A stretch of DNA of 64,000 nucleotides from Globodera rostochiensis (GCA_018350325.1 JAEVLN010000006.1:1015193-1079192), one strand, 5' to 3'. Counted from the stretch's first letter, positions 11,515 to 24,089 are shown. The notes: generated by a model not told the origin, from the letters alone. Numbers and translations are program-made.

Positions 11515-14178
11515 GATATGTAACCCGCAATGGAATGAAATAATTGACAATTTGTTTCATGAGCAAGTGCCAACTGATCGTCCAGATTTGGTTGTGAGAG
11601 TTTTTTACCTAAAAGTTAAAGCAATTATGAATCAGATAACAAAAACAAAGATTTTTGGCGAAGTTATTGCATGGATGTATCCGGTGGAGAACCAAGGAAG
11701 GGGACTGCCGCACATTCATTTGCTTCTGACATTGTCGGAACAAGATAAATTGTTAACAGGAGAAGATGTAGAAAAACGAGGAATTAGTGCAAGAATACCA
11801 AACAAAAATGCAGAACCTGAGTTATATGCGATAGTAAAAAAGTTTATGATTCATGGCCCATGCGGTGATTTAAATCCAAATTGCCCGTGCATGGAAGAGA
11901 CAAAGAGTGAGAATGGAATAACGATTAGAAAATGCTCAAAGGCTTATCCAAAAGCATTCCAAGAAGAGACTGTAGTTCTGGAAAATGGTTTGGCTTTGTA
12001 TGCAACGCCAAATGATGGAAGAACTGTTGAAGTATTTGCAAATGGAAGAAGGATTGAATTGGATAATCGATGGGTTGTGCCTCACAATCTATATTTGCTA
12101 AAAATGTTCAAGTGTCATATTAATTTGGAAAAAGTAAATAGTGTTAGTTCTGTAAAATATTTGCATAAGTATGTGCATAAGCCACCAGACAGAGCAAGAT
12201 TGGAATTAGAATCAAAAAATGATCACGATGAAGTGAAAGAGTTCATTGACGCGAGATATGTTTGCCCCCAAGAAGCTGTGTGGAGAATTTTAGAATTGCC
12301 TATGTATGACAGAATCGCATGGTGAAAGTGTCCCCGGCTGAGCCGGAAAGATACCATCTGAGACTGTTGCTGTTGAATGTGAAAGGAGCTTGCTCTTTTG
12401 ATGAATTGAAGACAGTTGTAGATTCAGACAGCTCAGTTAAGATCTGCACAACTTTCGCTGAAGCCTGCCTTGAAAAAGGTTTAATTAGAAATGATGAAGA
12501 ATGGAAAAGGGCATTAGAAGAAGCTGAAAGTTTTGAAATGCCATGGAAATTGAGAGAGTTCTTTGCATTAATTTTGGTGCATTGCAATCCAACTAAACCG
12601 GAGGAGCTTTGGGAAAGGTTTAAGGAATCCTTATCCGAGGATTTTAGCAGAGTTTTAGACGAGAAGTTGCTTATGCGAAAGCTTACAGAGAAATTGCGCT
12701 TAGCATTAAGAAGGCTGGGAAAACACTTGCTGATTTTCCAACCATGGAACAGATTAATATAGATGAAGATATTGAACAAGTATTCAATGCTGCGGAAGAA
12801 TTAGATTTGGGTCAAAGAGCTTATGTTTCGATGTATGATGAACAAAAAACAATAAGTGATGTGATAATGACTAGAATTAGGAATCCAGTAAATGAACCCG
12901 CGTTCTTCTTCCTAAGTGGACCGGGTGGAACAGGGAAAACTCATGTGAATACAGCAATTGTGCATTTGCTTAGAGGTGAGAAAAAAAAAGTGAGCACAAT
13001 GGCTTTTACCGGCATGGCAGCAACTTTGCTGCCTGCGGGCAGAACATTGCATAATAGATTTGGATTGTCTTTAGACATGAGCAACTCGAATATTGGCCCA
13101 AGGTCAAAGGCATGGCAAGAGCTAAAAGAAACCGCTTTGTTTATTTGTGATGAGGCGCCTATGATTAATAAGCGCGCGATGAGAACATTGGACGAGAAAT
13201 TGAAAGAAATCATGAATAATGATATCGCATTTGGTGGCAAAGTTATGCTTTGGACGGGCGACTTTCGTCAGACCCTTCCAATTCAGAAGCATGCCACGAG
13301 ATCAGAGTTGGTCAATTCGACCATAAAAAGAAGTGAGTATTGGAAAATAGCAAAAAGATATAAATTGAAGAGCTCTGGAAACAGAGCAGAAATTTGCCAA
13401 AGATCTTTTAGAGATTGGAAGCGGTAAATGGAATAATGAAAATGATGAGATGATATTGCCTGAGAATTGCATAAGTAATGGAGAGTTAGCCGAAGAAATA
13501 TTTGGGAACTTCATTGTTTCTGAGAATTGGAATGAAATGGCAAAAAGTGCCATTTTGGCACCAAAGAATTTGGATGTTAGTGAATTAAACAAAAAAGTGA
13601 TAGATATGATGCCTGGAGAAGAAACAGTTTACATGAGTATTGATCGAGCTGAAGATGAGAATAGGCAAAGGGCAGATGAATATTTAGATGAGTATCTGAA
13701 TGCGTTGAATCCCTCAGGGTTTTCAAAGCATGAGTTGAGATTAAAGAAAAACGCAATTGTTATGTTGATTAGAAATTTGAACATAGAATTGGGGCTTTGT
13801 AATGGAGCGAGAATGAAAGTAGAAGAAATGCGCAAGAATTTGATTGTATGCAAGATTTTGACCGGGGATAAGGCAGGTCAGACGGTGTATATCCCTCGGA
13901 TCACACTTTGCTGTGCCGATGAATACCCCTTTGATCTGCATAGGCACCAATTTCCATTGGTGTTAGCTTTTGCGATGACCATTAATAAGGCTCAAGGCCA
14001 AACCCTTGAGCGAGTGGGAATTGATTTAAGAAAAGATGTATTTAGCCATGGACAATTGTATGTGGCTCTTTCGAGAGCAAGAGCATGGAACATGCTGAGA
14101 ATTAGATTAGATCATAATAATTTCGAAAGAAAGGTGAAGAATGTAGTTTTTGGGGAGCTACTAGACGAAGATGATTAG
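11515..14178 (+). pseudogene. Helitron Rep/helicase, broken into four frames
   Basis: 11552-12325: part of the Helitron Rep domain, with the HUH motif GRGLPHIHLLL (residues 50-59 of this segment) and the tyrosine motif KYLHKYVHKP. The reading extends back in frame to CNPQWNEII at ~11519. At ~12325 a deletion plus frame change jumps to VSPAEPERYHLRLLLLNVKG (12319-12762). The next frame (12744-13427) is a Pif1-type helicase with Walker A GPGGTGKT, Walker B FICDEAP and GDFRQTLPI. A further shift leads to 13450-14178 with FAMTINKAQGQTL (motif V) and LYVALSRAR (motif VI), ending at TAG. In autonomous Helitrons these form one ~1400-1700-residue protein. Here the truncated N-terminus, internal deletion and frame changes make it inactive. 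Confidence 0.85.
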
Positions 14179-14505
14179 ATGAGTTTTAGTTGAGATCAAG
14201 AAAGAGAATTTGTATTGCTTGAGATAGCTCAAATGTGCGCCGCCGAGTGATCAAACAAACAAAAGGTAATTGTGCTGTTTTTTGTTAGTAGGACTTAGTT
14301 ATTAGATTAGGGCTAAAATCTCATAGGCATGTGTTACTGCGCATGGGTCGGAATGTGTGTCGCATGCCTGTAAGCAAGAATAGACGAAGCAAAAATTCTT
14401 ATGGGCCGACAATGTCTATGAGATATAATGCTTTGTACAAATCAATCAAAATTCTTCATTTTCTCAATTTCAAATCTGTTCATAATATCGTACCTTCTAG
14501 CGGTT

Positions 14506-14536
14506 GGTGCGCCGTTAGGCGCACCTAACCCGCTAG
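14506..14536 (+). other. Helitron 3' terminal hairpin and CTAG end
   Basis: GGTGCGCC pairs with GGCGCACC around a GTTA loop; outer bases CTAGCGG/CCGCTAG extend the pairing. The element ends in CTAG, followed by T. Confidence 0.8.
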
Positions 14537-15200
14537 TAGAATCAAAAATGCTCTCGTCCACAAATTGTCCGTGTTCGTCACGTCCCCTTTGGCCCTAGAA
14601 ACTCAACGGAATCGGACTAGGGGCGTAGCCAAGGCCGTATCTTAAAAAATTTTCGGGGAGGGGGGCTGGGGGAAAGTCGATTCTTAGGAGTGTATTTTTC
14701 CCTTTTTATTCCATTTGTTAAGCAATTTTTCCACTTAAGCAATTTTTCCACTTTAATTTTAGGGGGATGGGGGGTCCATTTCCTTTTTATTTCTTTTTTG
14801 TTAAGAAATTTTAAAAAGAGTAAATTTTGAGTATTTTGCTTTACTTTTAGGGAGGGAGGTCGGCGGTGCCGATAGGCGCCGCCAAGAAAAGTTTGACTCC
14901 ATTTGTTAAGAGATTTGCAAGGTCGAGATTTTGAATTTTGGCCTTCTGTCTACAAAAATTTTCGGAAGTCGGAACTCGGAATTCCGAGCCCAAAAAATGT
15001 CAGAAGTCGGTAAGGACAAAATAAGGACGGAGGACCTCAAATAAGGACAAATCTTACAAATAAGGACATTTTAAATTATAAGATTAGGACCCTCCAAATA
15101 AGGACAAATCTTATAAATAAGGACAGTTTTGTGCAAGAATTCCAGCCTCACAGAAACAATGTCTGTCCGGCAGATGGGGGCCTGTGACCAAAAAACTCAT
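14537..15200. repeat. Repeat-filled spacer before C6 copy D
   Basis: This stretch holds G-rich low-complexity DNA, one copy of the GC hairpin repeat (14861-14883, 'ggcggtgccgataggcgccg'), and the 'aaataaggacaaatcttata' block at 15005-15130. From ~15200 it becomes the 3' flank of copy D, with 'tttatt' at ~15210 (AATAAA on the minus strand). No gene seen. Confidence 0.5.
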
Positions 15201-15346
15201 CGAAAAAGACCACATTTATTAGAACCTTCAGGCTTAGAAATAGGTTTCCGGTAATTGCACAACTGATTAGGTATAGGTAAGATAAAATGAGTTAATCAAT
15301 AAAAAAAAGCGGTCGATCAATCAATACGTCAGCTTATGCTTACTCC

Positions 15347-18300
15347 TCATCGACCACGAGGAGGACTAATAAGGCACGCATATTCATCCACCGCACGAAA
15401 GTTGTTAGCCAGGTTACGGGTATTTGTTGCAGTCCAAACTCCTTCACTGTTGCATAAAAGTGTGAATTGACCGCTGTCTTTGATTTCAGCGTCATAGTTC
15501 ACAGGATCAGAAACCGGCTGACGTATTATTATACGGATGAGAACCTGTGAATAAATTGTGTTATTAGAGGAGTTAAGGACATTTGAGGCCCGATCAGAGA
15601 ATAATTCCGTCTAAAAGTGGAGTTGATTAGTCTATCTGATCACCTGGATTGGTTTTGCCTTCGAAAATTAGGTCCCTAAAAACTCAATTTTTAGCGATTT
15701 TTTGACCATACCAATTTTCAAAAGAAGGCCAAATCCAACTGATCAGAACAGAAAATCAAATTTTAGCTGATTTTACGCTCAATTTATGGATACAGTGGTA
15801 ACTGATCGATTGGGAGGAGTTAATGAGATCGGGCTTAAATTTCCAGGGCGCAAATGTCCCAACACTGCCACCAGAATAGAATTCCGGTAGAGGACGGACA
15901 AAATGCCGCTATATAAAGCTGAACTTACCGGTTGTCTAAGGGGGTCTGGACAGGACAACGGCAGTTCTAAGCAGCCGGCCGGATTAGTGCGGACTACGCC
16001 GTTTGTCGTAACTGTATCAGTTGCGCTATCGAACCCGGGGAAGGTCGGAGGCCTATTAGTCAAGGGGAACACCTGTAAAACGCAAAAATTAGGTTTAGCA
16101 GCTGAAAAAACAAGAATAATTTTTAGGCGTGTAAATTAACAAAGTTAAAGTCAAAACTTTTTATTGTCAGTTTTGGACGCATAAACTGAAGTAGACCCAA
16201 AATTACCCTGCCTTTAGTACTCACCTCTGGTGCCGTGATCAGACGTAAGCTAGAGGGCGTACATGACGTGCATGAACCGGTTCCTGCTGCTGCTGCAGGC
16301 GCAGGTGCTGCTGGAGCAGCAGGTGCTGCTGCAGCAGCACTCGAAGCACTTCCAGTACCTGAAGTCCCTGCAGCACTTCTAGTATCTGAATTAAAAAATT
16401 CCAATAACATTTTTTATTTTATGATCAACGGTTTTTCACTAAAAAAGAGCTCATTGAGACATACTAGGCTAAGCCAGCCCTCCCATTGAACATTTTCTGA
16501 CAAAAAGTATAGTACGTCAACTCCAAAAAAAAAAAGATTTTAGGGCTCAAATAAAGTTTATTTATTAAGAATAAAAAATTTGATAAAAAAGGCATTTGCT
16601 CGTGTCCTAACCAGAGGTACTCGTAACAACTCGTTCCCTTGGGGGTGAACGAGTTGGCCGGGAACGAGTTGGGAACCCTCCCTCGTAATTACGAATTACT
16701 TGGTTACTTTTACTTATTATGCTTCCCGTGAAAAACGATACAGTAAAGAAAAACGAAAGTTTCAAATTTTACTGGTATTATTCCCAAATGGGTCAACACT
16801 AGAGTCCGGACCCAAAACCCAAAAATTTTTTGGGTTTTTTGTACAAAAAATTGGACCAAAAAATTTTTGGGTTTTGGGTTTTGGGTCCGATTGGAGCAAA
16901 ACCCAAAAAAAACCAAAACCCAAAAAATGACCAAAAAATTTTTGGGTTTTGGGTCTATGCCCTTTTTTGTACAAAAGTTTTGGGTGTTACCCGGTTGAAT
17001 TTACACCCCTAAAGATAGCATCATCGAGTGATTTTTCAATCTTTTTTACAAGGATCTTAATAAGTAATTGATGGCTTAGTGGTTTGTCATTTCGGTAGCT
17101 CTTACGTTATGTGTTGGGTTCGACCCGCCGTAGTGCGAGCACTGTTTCTCATTTTTCCTCTTCTCACATACGCCTCAACCCATTAATAAATTTTAAAATA
17201 AATTTTCGAATTTTTTAAAATTAAAATGGCGCAAAAAAAGTATTTTTGAAAAAATAAACATATTTTTCTGAATTTTTTAACAAAGATTGCCAGATTTTCA
17301 TATTTTTCTGAACTTTTGGTTTAATTTTGTAACAAAGACTTGATTTCTGTAAAAAATTTTCTGCCGGTGCCGGCGGACCTCTCCCATTCCTAAAAAAAGT
17401 ATCGTAATTTTAAAATTTTGATTGCAAATTTCTTAACAAATTGAGTCAAAATTCAAAATTTTCTCGGCGGCGCCTATTGGCACCGCCGACCGCCACCCCC
17501 TAATAAAGCAGAATTCGCAAATTGGATTTCTGAAGATTCAAAAATCGGCAAAATTATCGAAATTTTACACAATTTTCTTAGCAATAAAAAGGTTTTGGCA
17601 TTAAATTCATATATTTACACACCTAAAAAAATTCCGGATTTTTTTTCTGATTTTTCAGCCGGTATTCCTGATTTTTGGGTTTGACAGGTGGCTACCCTGA
17701 TATTAATATTATTCATGAATTTATGATGACTGGTCAGAAAAATGCTATGAATACGGAAATTTGGGCATTTTATTACGTTTTCTAAAATTTTTTGGGTTTT
17801 GTACAAAATTTTGGGTTTTGTCAACCCAAAAAAACCCAAAACCCAAAAAATGACCAAAAAATTTTTGGGTTTTGGGTTTTGGGTCAGATGGGAGCGAAAC
17901 CCAAAAAAAACCAAAACCCAAAAAATGCCCAAAAAATTTTTGGGTTTTGGGTTTTGGGTCCAAGTTTCCGGTCTCTAGTCAACACCCACTGTGCAGAGAA
18001 AACCCCATTGCACTGTCTCGCCTAAATCAAAATAATTTTTTATTCAAATAATACTAACTCGCCGTATTATTTGAATGTTTTCAAATAATTAGGATAATTC
18101 GAATAATCCTAATATTCAAATAATACGCCAGCAATCATCGAGAATTGGGGTCCCGACGGAAAATTTTAATGGTCGTAAAATATTTATTTGATGCACTGAT
18201 TACGAATTCGTCAATAAAAAAATAAAATCTAGGCCTAAGCCTAACGAAATTTTTATTTTGTATTGACGAATTCGTAGAGAAGCTATATTCTCATAATTTT

Positions 18301-18500
18301 TAATTTTTTTTTTTCGTCGGGCCCCCACAACAAAATGTGGGTTTCCCGATTTTAAAAGTGTTGCTTCAACTTTTTGAAAATTTCTCATTTAAACAAAAAA
18401 TTGCGATTGTTTCTCTACCCGATGTTGGCGGATAGCAACACTGCAGTTTGCCGGGCAGTAAAAGCACGCAAATGATGGCAAACCATTGGCATGAACGCAT
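15347..18500 (-). CDS. C6-domain secreted protein, tandem copy D (194 aa)
   Basis: Exons 18500-18419, 16385-16225, 16072-15929 and 15544-15347 join in frame (585 nt). The signal peptide is MRSCQWFAIICVLLLPGKLQ followed by CC. Exon 2 is Ala/Pro-rich (runs such as AAAAAPAAPAAPAP) and ends GTGSCTSC; exon 3 has NPAGCLELPLSCPDP; exon 4 has FTLLCNSEGVW and VDEYACLISPP. The domain order and six Cys match copies A, E and F. Intron 1 is ~2 kb because a 1.18 kb hAT element (16800-17977) and a tRNA-like sequence lie in it; the splice sites look unaffected. 3' processing likely uses the AATAAA on the minus strand near 15210. Function unknown, expected to be secreted. Confidence 0.8.
16800..17977. mobile_element. 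1.18-kb hAT-type element with 'ttttgggtttt' subterminal repeats
   Basis: Begins TAGAGTCCGGA and ends TCCGGTCTCTA; flanked by GTCAACAC at 16792-16799 and 17978-17985, an exact 8-bp duplication. Both ends are packed with 'cccaaaacccaaaaa' and its complement, forming long imperfect inverted repeats (16808-16985 and 17795-17960). No transposase is inside. Short open frames here are low-complexity artefacts. Confidence 0.8.
17074..17146 (+). repeat. tRNA-like (SINE-type) sequence
   Basis: 'tggcttagtggtt' fits an RNA polymerase III A box and 'gggttcgacccg' resembles a B box at the usual distance. A second example lies at 38860-38930 on the other strand. No full cloverleaf could be folded by eye, so a tRNA-derived repeat is more likely than a tRNA gene. 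Confidence 0.4.
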
Positions 18501-18930
18501 TTTTGCGGCGACGGTCAAAGAGGGCGAGAATAGCGCGCCCAATCACAATGCAACATTCCATGCCCTTTTAAATGCTTTTGCTGCATGAAGTCGTGGTGGT
18601 ACTTCGCGGCGAACTGCTGGCGGAAATCAGAACCGGCTATTATCGAATCATATCGTTTTGGGCATGGAATTGCTGGACGTGCGCAAAGAAAAATGTTTCC
18701 AATAAATGAGCAAGCTTTTTACGCATCGCATTAAATTTTGTCATATCGCTGCAAGAATAGTGAGTGACCAGTTTCCAAAGCCCGCCATGAAATTAATTCC
18801 CTAAGACGTCGAGAGAATATAAATAACTACCCCCCCCCCCCCCCCCCCCGTTTTGGGTACCGAATTAATGAATGAATGCTGTGGTCACTCGGAAGACGAC
18901 AAAAAATTGTTTAGGGGAAAAATGAGAGAT
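18501..18930 (-). promoter_or_regulatory. Conserved 5' flank of C6 copy D
   Basis: Uninterrupted version of the block shared by all intact C6 copies ('aatagcgcgcccaatcacaa', 'ggaaatcagaaccggctatt', 'tgtttccaataaatgagcaa', 'gtgagtgaccagtttcc'). A poly-C run lies at ~18830-18850. The block ends around 18900 in 'gctgtggtcac'. Confidence 0.5.
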
Positions 18931-19266
18931 TTCTCTGTCCAGCGATTTAGCGATCCGAGGAATCTCTCATTTTTTCCTTAAATATTTTTTTCGTAAACCC
19001 GGAGGACACTTCAGTCCATGGGAGCTGAAGTGAGCGTGCCCAATTGATATGTATTTAATGCTTGAACTATTTAAATTGGATATAATTAAAACCAAGCAAA
19101 AAATATAACAAATAAGGGCTCCTCGTTCGGATTGCAGGACAAAATTATTTTAACTCAATTATTTTTTGTTATGAAATGTAAATAAACGGTTGACCCTATA
19201 TTTTTGTTACACACTGTATTTAATAGAGAAAATGGGTTACGGTCTGAATCCCCCCACGGCGGCTGA

Positions 19267-19375
19267 TTCAGTCCCGTACTGAAGCTAAGATTAAGCCTAA
19301 CTTAGGCCTAAGCCACCCTGGCTTGGGGTTCGTTAGGCTTAGGCCTAAGCCTAAGCTAGTTTATGCTTAGCTTAG
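19267..19375. repeat. TTAGGC/GCCTAA palindromic repeat
   Basis: Contains 'ttaggcttaggcctaagcc' and the spacer 'accctggcttggggttcg'; the same arrangement recurs at 38366-38410, 46258-46325 and 53326-53410. TTAGGC is the nematode telomere hexamer; here it is in short inverted pairs. Confidence 0.6.
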
Positions 19376-20151
19376 ACCAGGGCTGTGATCTCAAAATTTT
19401 AAAATCCGCATCGGAGCATTAAAAAAATCCTCATTTAGTACCCGCATATTCGACATTTCTTTATTAAAATCAAAAATTTAAGTAACCATAGCTTTTATTC
19501 GTTATATTTCTGGTTACCAACAATCACTTGAGCAACTTCCTGTCACAATCATTTTTTGCGCGCGATTTTTCAAAAATTTTTGGGGAAAAAGGGAGGTGGG
19601 TCCAGCGGTGGCGATAGGCGCCGCCGGGAAAATTTTTGAATTTGTGACTCATTTGTTAAGCGATTTGCAATCAAAATTGGAAGGAATGTCACCTATGCCA
19701 AATGGGGGAACTAGACAGTGATTAGAGATATTACATAAATACAGACAAATTGTTTCGATACTCACGGAAATTCATTGTTTAAACAACGAAAAAACCGAGT
19801 GACAGACAGCATGTAGTCAGACATTATATCACCACCATTGAATTTCCTTACGATTTTCGAAAGCTTGTAACACAGGCTAACGGTTATATTTCGTGACGAA
19901 ATTTTGCAGACATGCCTCTAGTGCTCCCTTCTTACCCCTACCAAAATTTGGTGGAGTTTGGAGAATTTTGAAAAAATTTGGTTTGAAAATTTTAAACGTT
20001 TTTGATTATAACTCATGAATTCAATGTGTATGCTAATTTTTTCAATGTTAAAAAGATTCCTTATTTTGTTCTCAAGGGATGGTGAAAATTTAAGAAGGGT
20101 CCGCCATATTTAAATGAAGTTAAGCGTATCGAAGTGCGTGTCACTTTTTAC

Positions 20152-23095
20152 TAGAGTAGGTCGGGACCGGGATTTTTGGGAAAAACCGGGACCGGGATTG
20201 ACCGGGACCGTGAAAGCCGGGATCGGGACCGGGACCAGCATCAAGAATCGGGACCGGGATCGGGATCGGGATTTCGCCTTTTCAAAAACCGGGACCGGGA
20301 CCGGGAAACGGGAAAAACCGGGACTGGCAATAAAAAATTTTTTTTTTGTAATGATCAAAGGTGAAACAAAATTTTTTTTATTATTCAAAATCATCCTCCT
20401 CGTTGTCTTCAACATCGATTGTCTCATCATCATCTCCCTTCTCAGGATCAGGTTCGGCAGATGGGGCAAGGTGAAGCTCGTCCAAATTTGCCTTCACCAC
20501 CAAAATTTTCTCGACCGTTTTCGCCGAAAGGCTAAATAATACAGGGCATATTAAATAAAAACATAAGTAAGTACCGGTTTCGAAGTGTGTTGCTAAAGAT
20601 GAGTCCAGCCTTCGAGAACAACCGTTCGGAACTGACGGAAGTAGCGGGCACTGAATGGGCAATGCGTGCCAGAACGACCAAATCAGGAAACTGTTGACCA
20701 TTCGACCCCCACCAGTTGAAAATGTCCGCATCTATTGATGGTCGACCAAAGGCTTTGAAGGAAGCTAATTGGAGCTGTATGCGTGTGGTCAAATTCGTCT
20801 GCGATTCGCCAGAAAGCGTTGAAGGAACGGAGATAGTTCCTGGCGATTTCGGTTTCCAAATGTCATCTGAGAAACTTAATCACTTCCAATATGTATAGAA
20901 GTTGGAAAAAATTACATCGTACGCTTTTATCGCTTTTTTCTCCCGCAGATAGGTCCGTTTCATCCAAGAAACCAAGAGGTTGAAAGTCGTTTTCGTCGTC
21001 ACGGCCTTCGTTTTCTTTATAAACTGAAAAACACAACAAGAAAATACAAAAGAAACAAATCCAACCTTTTTTTCCAAACTCTATGAGATCCTGCTCAATG
21101 AGAGCCCAATTTGTCTTTGAAAAAATTGTTTCATCATATGCAAAGCGCGGGTCCAGGAGAGTTGAAATTCGAAGCAAATTGTTTCCAATCAGCTTCCTAA
21201 CCCTGTCGCTTATTGAGTCGATCAGCTTGTTGACGAACGGCTCCAAAGTTGTCGGAATATTTGCTTCAATCAAAAAATCGCTCATTTTTTTTAGAGTCGG
21301 TAAAACGACGGAAGCTGTCGATTTCTCCCTTGAGAACTAAAAATAGGAAATAAAATATTCTATTTGGCGTAGTTTTAAACCTTTTGGGTTTCGACGTCGA
21401 AAACTCGAAGTATTGGACAGACATGTCGCAAACAATCAAAATCCATCGCGTCGATTCGAGGCAAATTTGTTGGAATCGTTTCCATTCCAACCAGTCTTGG
21501 GCGCTTTGGCATTGTTAAAATTCCTGCTTCTGCTTGGTCTCGCTCAAATTGCATGGACAGTAAAACCTTTTTTTGCTCCAAAAATGCTGACAACATCCGA
21601 AATACTGAGTTCCAGCGCGTTGGAACTGGCTAAAAATCAAAAAAATGTTCATTTTAAATTTTAGCAGTTACCATAACAAGTTGTTTTTTGGAGACGTTCA
21701 GCTGCTCCTGATGACGGCGAAGGCATTCTTTCGTTTTATGCTTCCTACTTTCTTTTGTCCATTCTTTCACTTTGCCGATGACTTCTGAAAGACACTCTGC
21801 CTTCAGAGAGTCATTTACCACAAGATTCAGGAAGTGTGCACAGCACTGAAAACTAAAAAAAGAGAATTTCGTTGAATTTTTATTCCTTGCCTGTCTTTGT
21901 CCATCATTCTCGTTGCCGATTGCATGTTGGTTGCGTCGTCTCTAACGCAACAGACCAACTTTTCAGTGTTAAGTCCGTGAGTTTCCAGGCAATTTGTTAT
22001 TTTTTCGGCCAAAATTTCACCCGTATGTCGGAACTCGTCCATCGGAAAGGACGCCAGTACATTGTCGTTGCGGCCAAATTTATTGTCGATCCAATGAATA
22101 GTCACGCTTAATTCAACCATTATTTAATTGATTAATTTTAAAAGCACCTCTGGAGTTGGGGCGATTTTGTAGGCTGGCTCCATCCGTCACTCGTTATGGC
22201 GTAAAAGCTGTTTGAAACTCCAGATTTGATTCTGGAGCAAACATCATTAGCCATTCTTGGCAATACATTACATCTGAAGTGTTTTCTGCAGCCGAGTGCC
22301 TGAAAAAAACGTGTTTACAATAAAAAATTTCCTAAAAATACTGGGAGGTTTGGATATGCCCTGGCATATAAAGACTTCAAGTCATTGTCCTCAAAAAAAT
22401 AGAAGGAATTGTTTTGCCGTATCATGATGCGGGCAATTTGCTCCTCGGCCTCTTCAACGGAATTCTTTTTCGGGACGGTGAAGTTTAAAATTGATTCCTG
22501 CTACGAAATTGTTTATTTTATATTAATTCTTTTTTGTCTGTACCTGATGCATTTTTTGCTCATCAATACCCTTCAAATCCTGGAATTCCCTTTTGTGGGC
22601 TGATTCCAAATGCTTCCACAGTCCTTTGGTCTAGCCATCTTTTCGGCTCAATTTCTTCGAACAAATTTTGCATTTTGCTTCTTCGGTTGAACACTTGTCA
22701 AAACATTTCCAGATTTCAGACATAATAAAATAAACAATTCTACGAAAGAAATCATTTCAATTTATAAAAAAATACCAAATTCTGTTATATTTTTTGTAAA
22801 ACAAAAATAAAGAGATTTATTTGGTTTTTGTTACCTATACAACGAAATGCCAGAAAATGTTTTTAAGAAGCATTTTAAATTTTTTGCTCAAAAATCTCAT
22901 CCTTAGGGGTGTACTTTTTTCCCGGTTAGTCCCGGTCCGACCGGGACCGGGATCGGGATTTCGCCTTTTCAGAAACCGGGACCGGGATCGGGATTACGAT
23001 TTTTCAAAAACCGGGACCGGGATCGGGACCGGGATTCAAAAAACCGGGAATTTCCCGACCGGTCCCGGTCGGGATCCCGGTCCCGACCTACTCTA
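20152..23095. mobile_element. hAT transposon, copy 1 (2944 bp)
   Basis: Terminal inverted repeats TAGAGTAGGTCGGGACCGGG at the left and its complement ending CCGACCTACTCTA at the right. Target duplication CTTTTTAC at 20144-20151 and 23096-23103. Many 'gggaccgggatcgggat' motifs sit inside both ends, the usual subterminal repeats bound by hAT transposases. The transposase lies on the minus strand. Confidence 0.9.
20381..22723 (-). pseudogene. hAT transposase, copy 1, nonsense codon in the BED finger
   Basis: Same ten-exon structure as copy 2 (see 25615-27958), shifted by 5234-5235 bp. In exon 1 the codon at 22633-22631 is TAG where copy 2 has TCG (Ser31 between the CxxC and HxxxxH halves of the zinc finger), so translation from the normal start gives 30 residues. 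The other differences I saw are missense (for example Val to Gly in exon 3, Leu to Phe near the C-terminus) or intronic. It is probably non-functional unless the codon is read through or a downstream start is used. Confidence 0.8.
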
Positions 23096-23765
23096 CTTTT
23101 TACTGAAGAAAATAACTCAAAAAACTGTTTATCGACACGATTCCATTAATTTAATGTTCTCTATCCTAGTTACGTTTTTTGCAAGATTTGGCATAGGTGA
23201 TGTAATGCTTTTTTGACAGCACATTAGACAATGTTCGATTTTGTCCGCTTTTAAGTGATTAGTGATTCCAAAAAAATAAATAACAAATTATGATTGTGCT
23301 TAAGTGAAGAGGATTTAACGATTTAAACATCATCCACAATTTCTTATGAATTTTTGATTAATTTATTGGGCAATTAATGTAAAAAAGCGGCATAAAAAAG
23401 AATGCATTAGCACAGCGGGGAAAGGAGCTTACTTTTTGTGCTTTTGCTCCACATCATTTTTACTTAGGAGTTTGTGTTTTCTGTGGTGTCATTAATCAGA
23501 AAACACTTTGCGCTCGTCGTGATAGAAGTTTTTTGTTTGTTTAGGCAGCGGTGTTTAGCCAGACCCGGTCAGTTTGGTGCCGATGGTTTTGGCGCGATCA
23601 GTCATAACTTAGCCATTAGGAAAGCAAATCAAACAATTTTGTTTCATTTAAAAGCTCTCCGGTTGTTGAACCTTTGATCAAGCAAAAGTGTTACGACCCC
23701 AAGTCCGAAGTAAATAGAGAATATTTATTCGGAGAGAAATGGAGGGGTCAAACAAGGATGGGAAT

Positions 23766-24089
23766 CAGGGGTGCTCGTAACCATCAAAAAAAATTCGTAA
23801 TAAGTAATCCGTAATTATTAAAAGGCAAAAAAAATTCGTAAAAAGTAATCCGTAATTAGTAAAAGGCAAAAAAAATTCGTAAAAAGTAATCCGTAATTCG
23901 TAAAAGGCAAAAAAAATTCGTAAAAAGTAATCCGTAATTCGTAAAAGGCAAAAAAAATTCGTAAAAAGTAATCCGTAATTCGTAAAAGGCAAAAAAAATT
24001 CGTAAAAAGTAATCCGTAATTCTTAACAGCCAAAACGCCGTAAAAGTAAGTAATTCGTAATTCGTAACTCGTAATTACGAGCACCCCTG
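23766..24089. mobile_element. 324-bp hAT-type MITE with 41-bp internal tandem repeats, copy 1
   Basis: Ends CAGGGGTGCTCGTAA / TTACGAGCACCCCTG; ATGGGAAT flanks both sides (23758-23765 and 24090-24097). The interior is five to six tandem units of about 41 bp built on 'ttcgtaaaaagtaatccgta'. The inverted copy of the surrounding DNA at ~35155 lacks the element and has a single ATGGGAAT. Confidence 0.9.

Larger units (their letters stand above)
11510..14536 (+). mobile_element. 5'-truncated Helitron
   Basis: The left boundary is where C6 intron sequence ('taaaatttctgaaaaa', as in copy A near 7020) changes abruptly to Rep coding sequence. The right end has a perfect hairpin GGTGCGCC-GTTA-GGCGCACC (14506-14525) followed by CTAG at 14533-14536 and then T, the Helitron 3' signature (subterminal hairpin plus CTRR, insertion before T). 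No 5' TC terminus is visible, so about the first half of the Rep region is missing. The element lies where exons 1-2 of C6 copy B should be. Confidence 0.85.

Noticed and set aside
16700..17012. Gly/Phe-Trp repetitive open frames
   Set aside because: Readings of 'ttttgggtttt' subterminal repeats of a hAT element on both strands.
20114..20539. Plus-strand 141-residue open frame rich in DRDRD
   Set aside because: It reads the subterminal 'gggaccgggatcggg' repeats of the hAT element and then the antisense of its transposase.
23766..24089. CRISPR-like regularly spaced repeats
   Set aside because: Tandem 41-bp units without unique spacers, inside a eukaryotic MITE with a target duplication.
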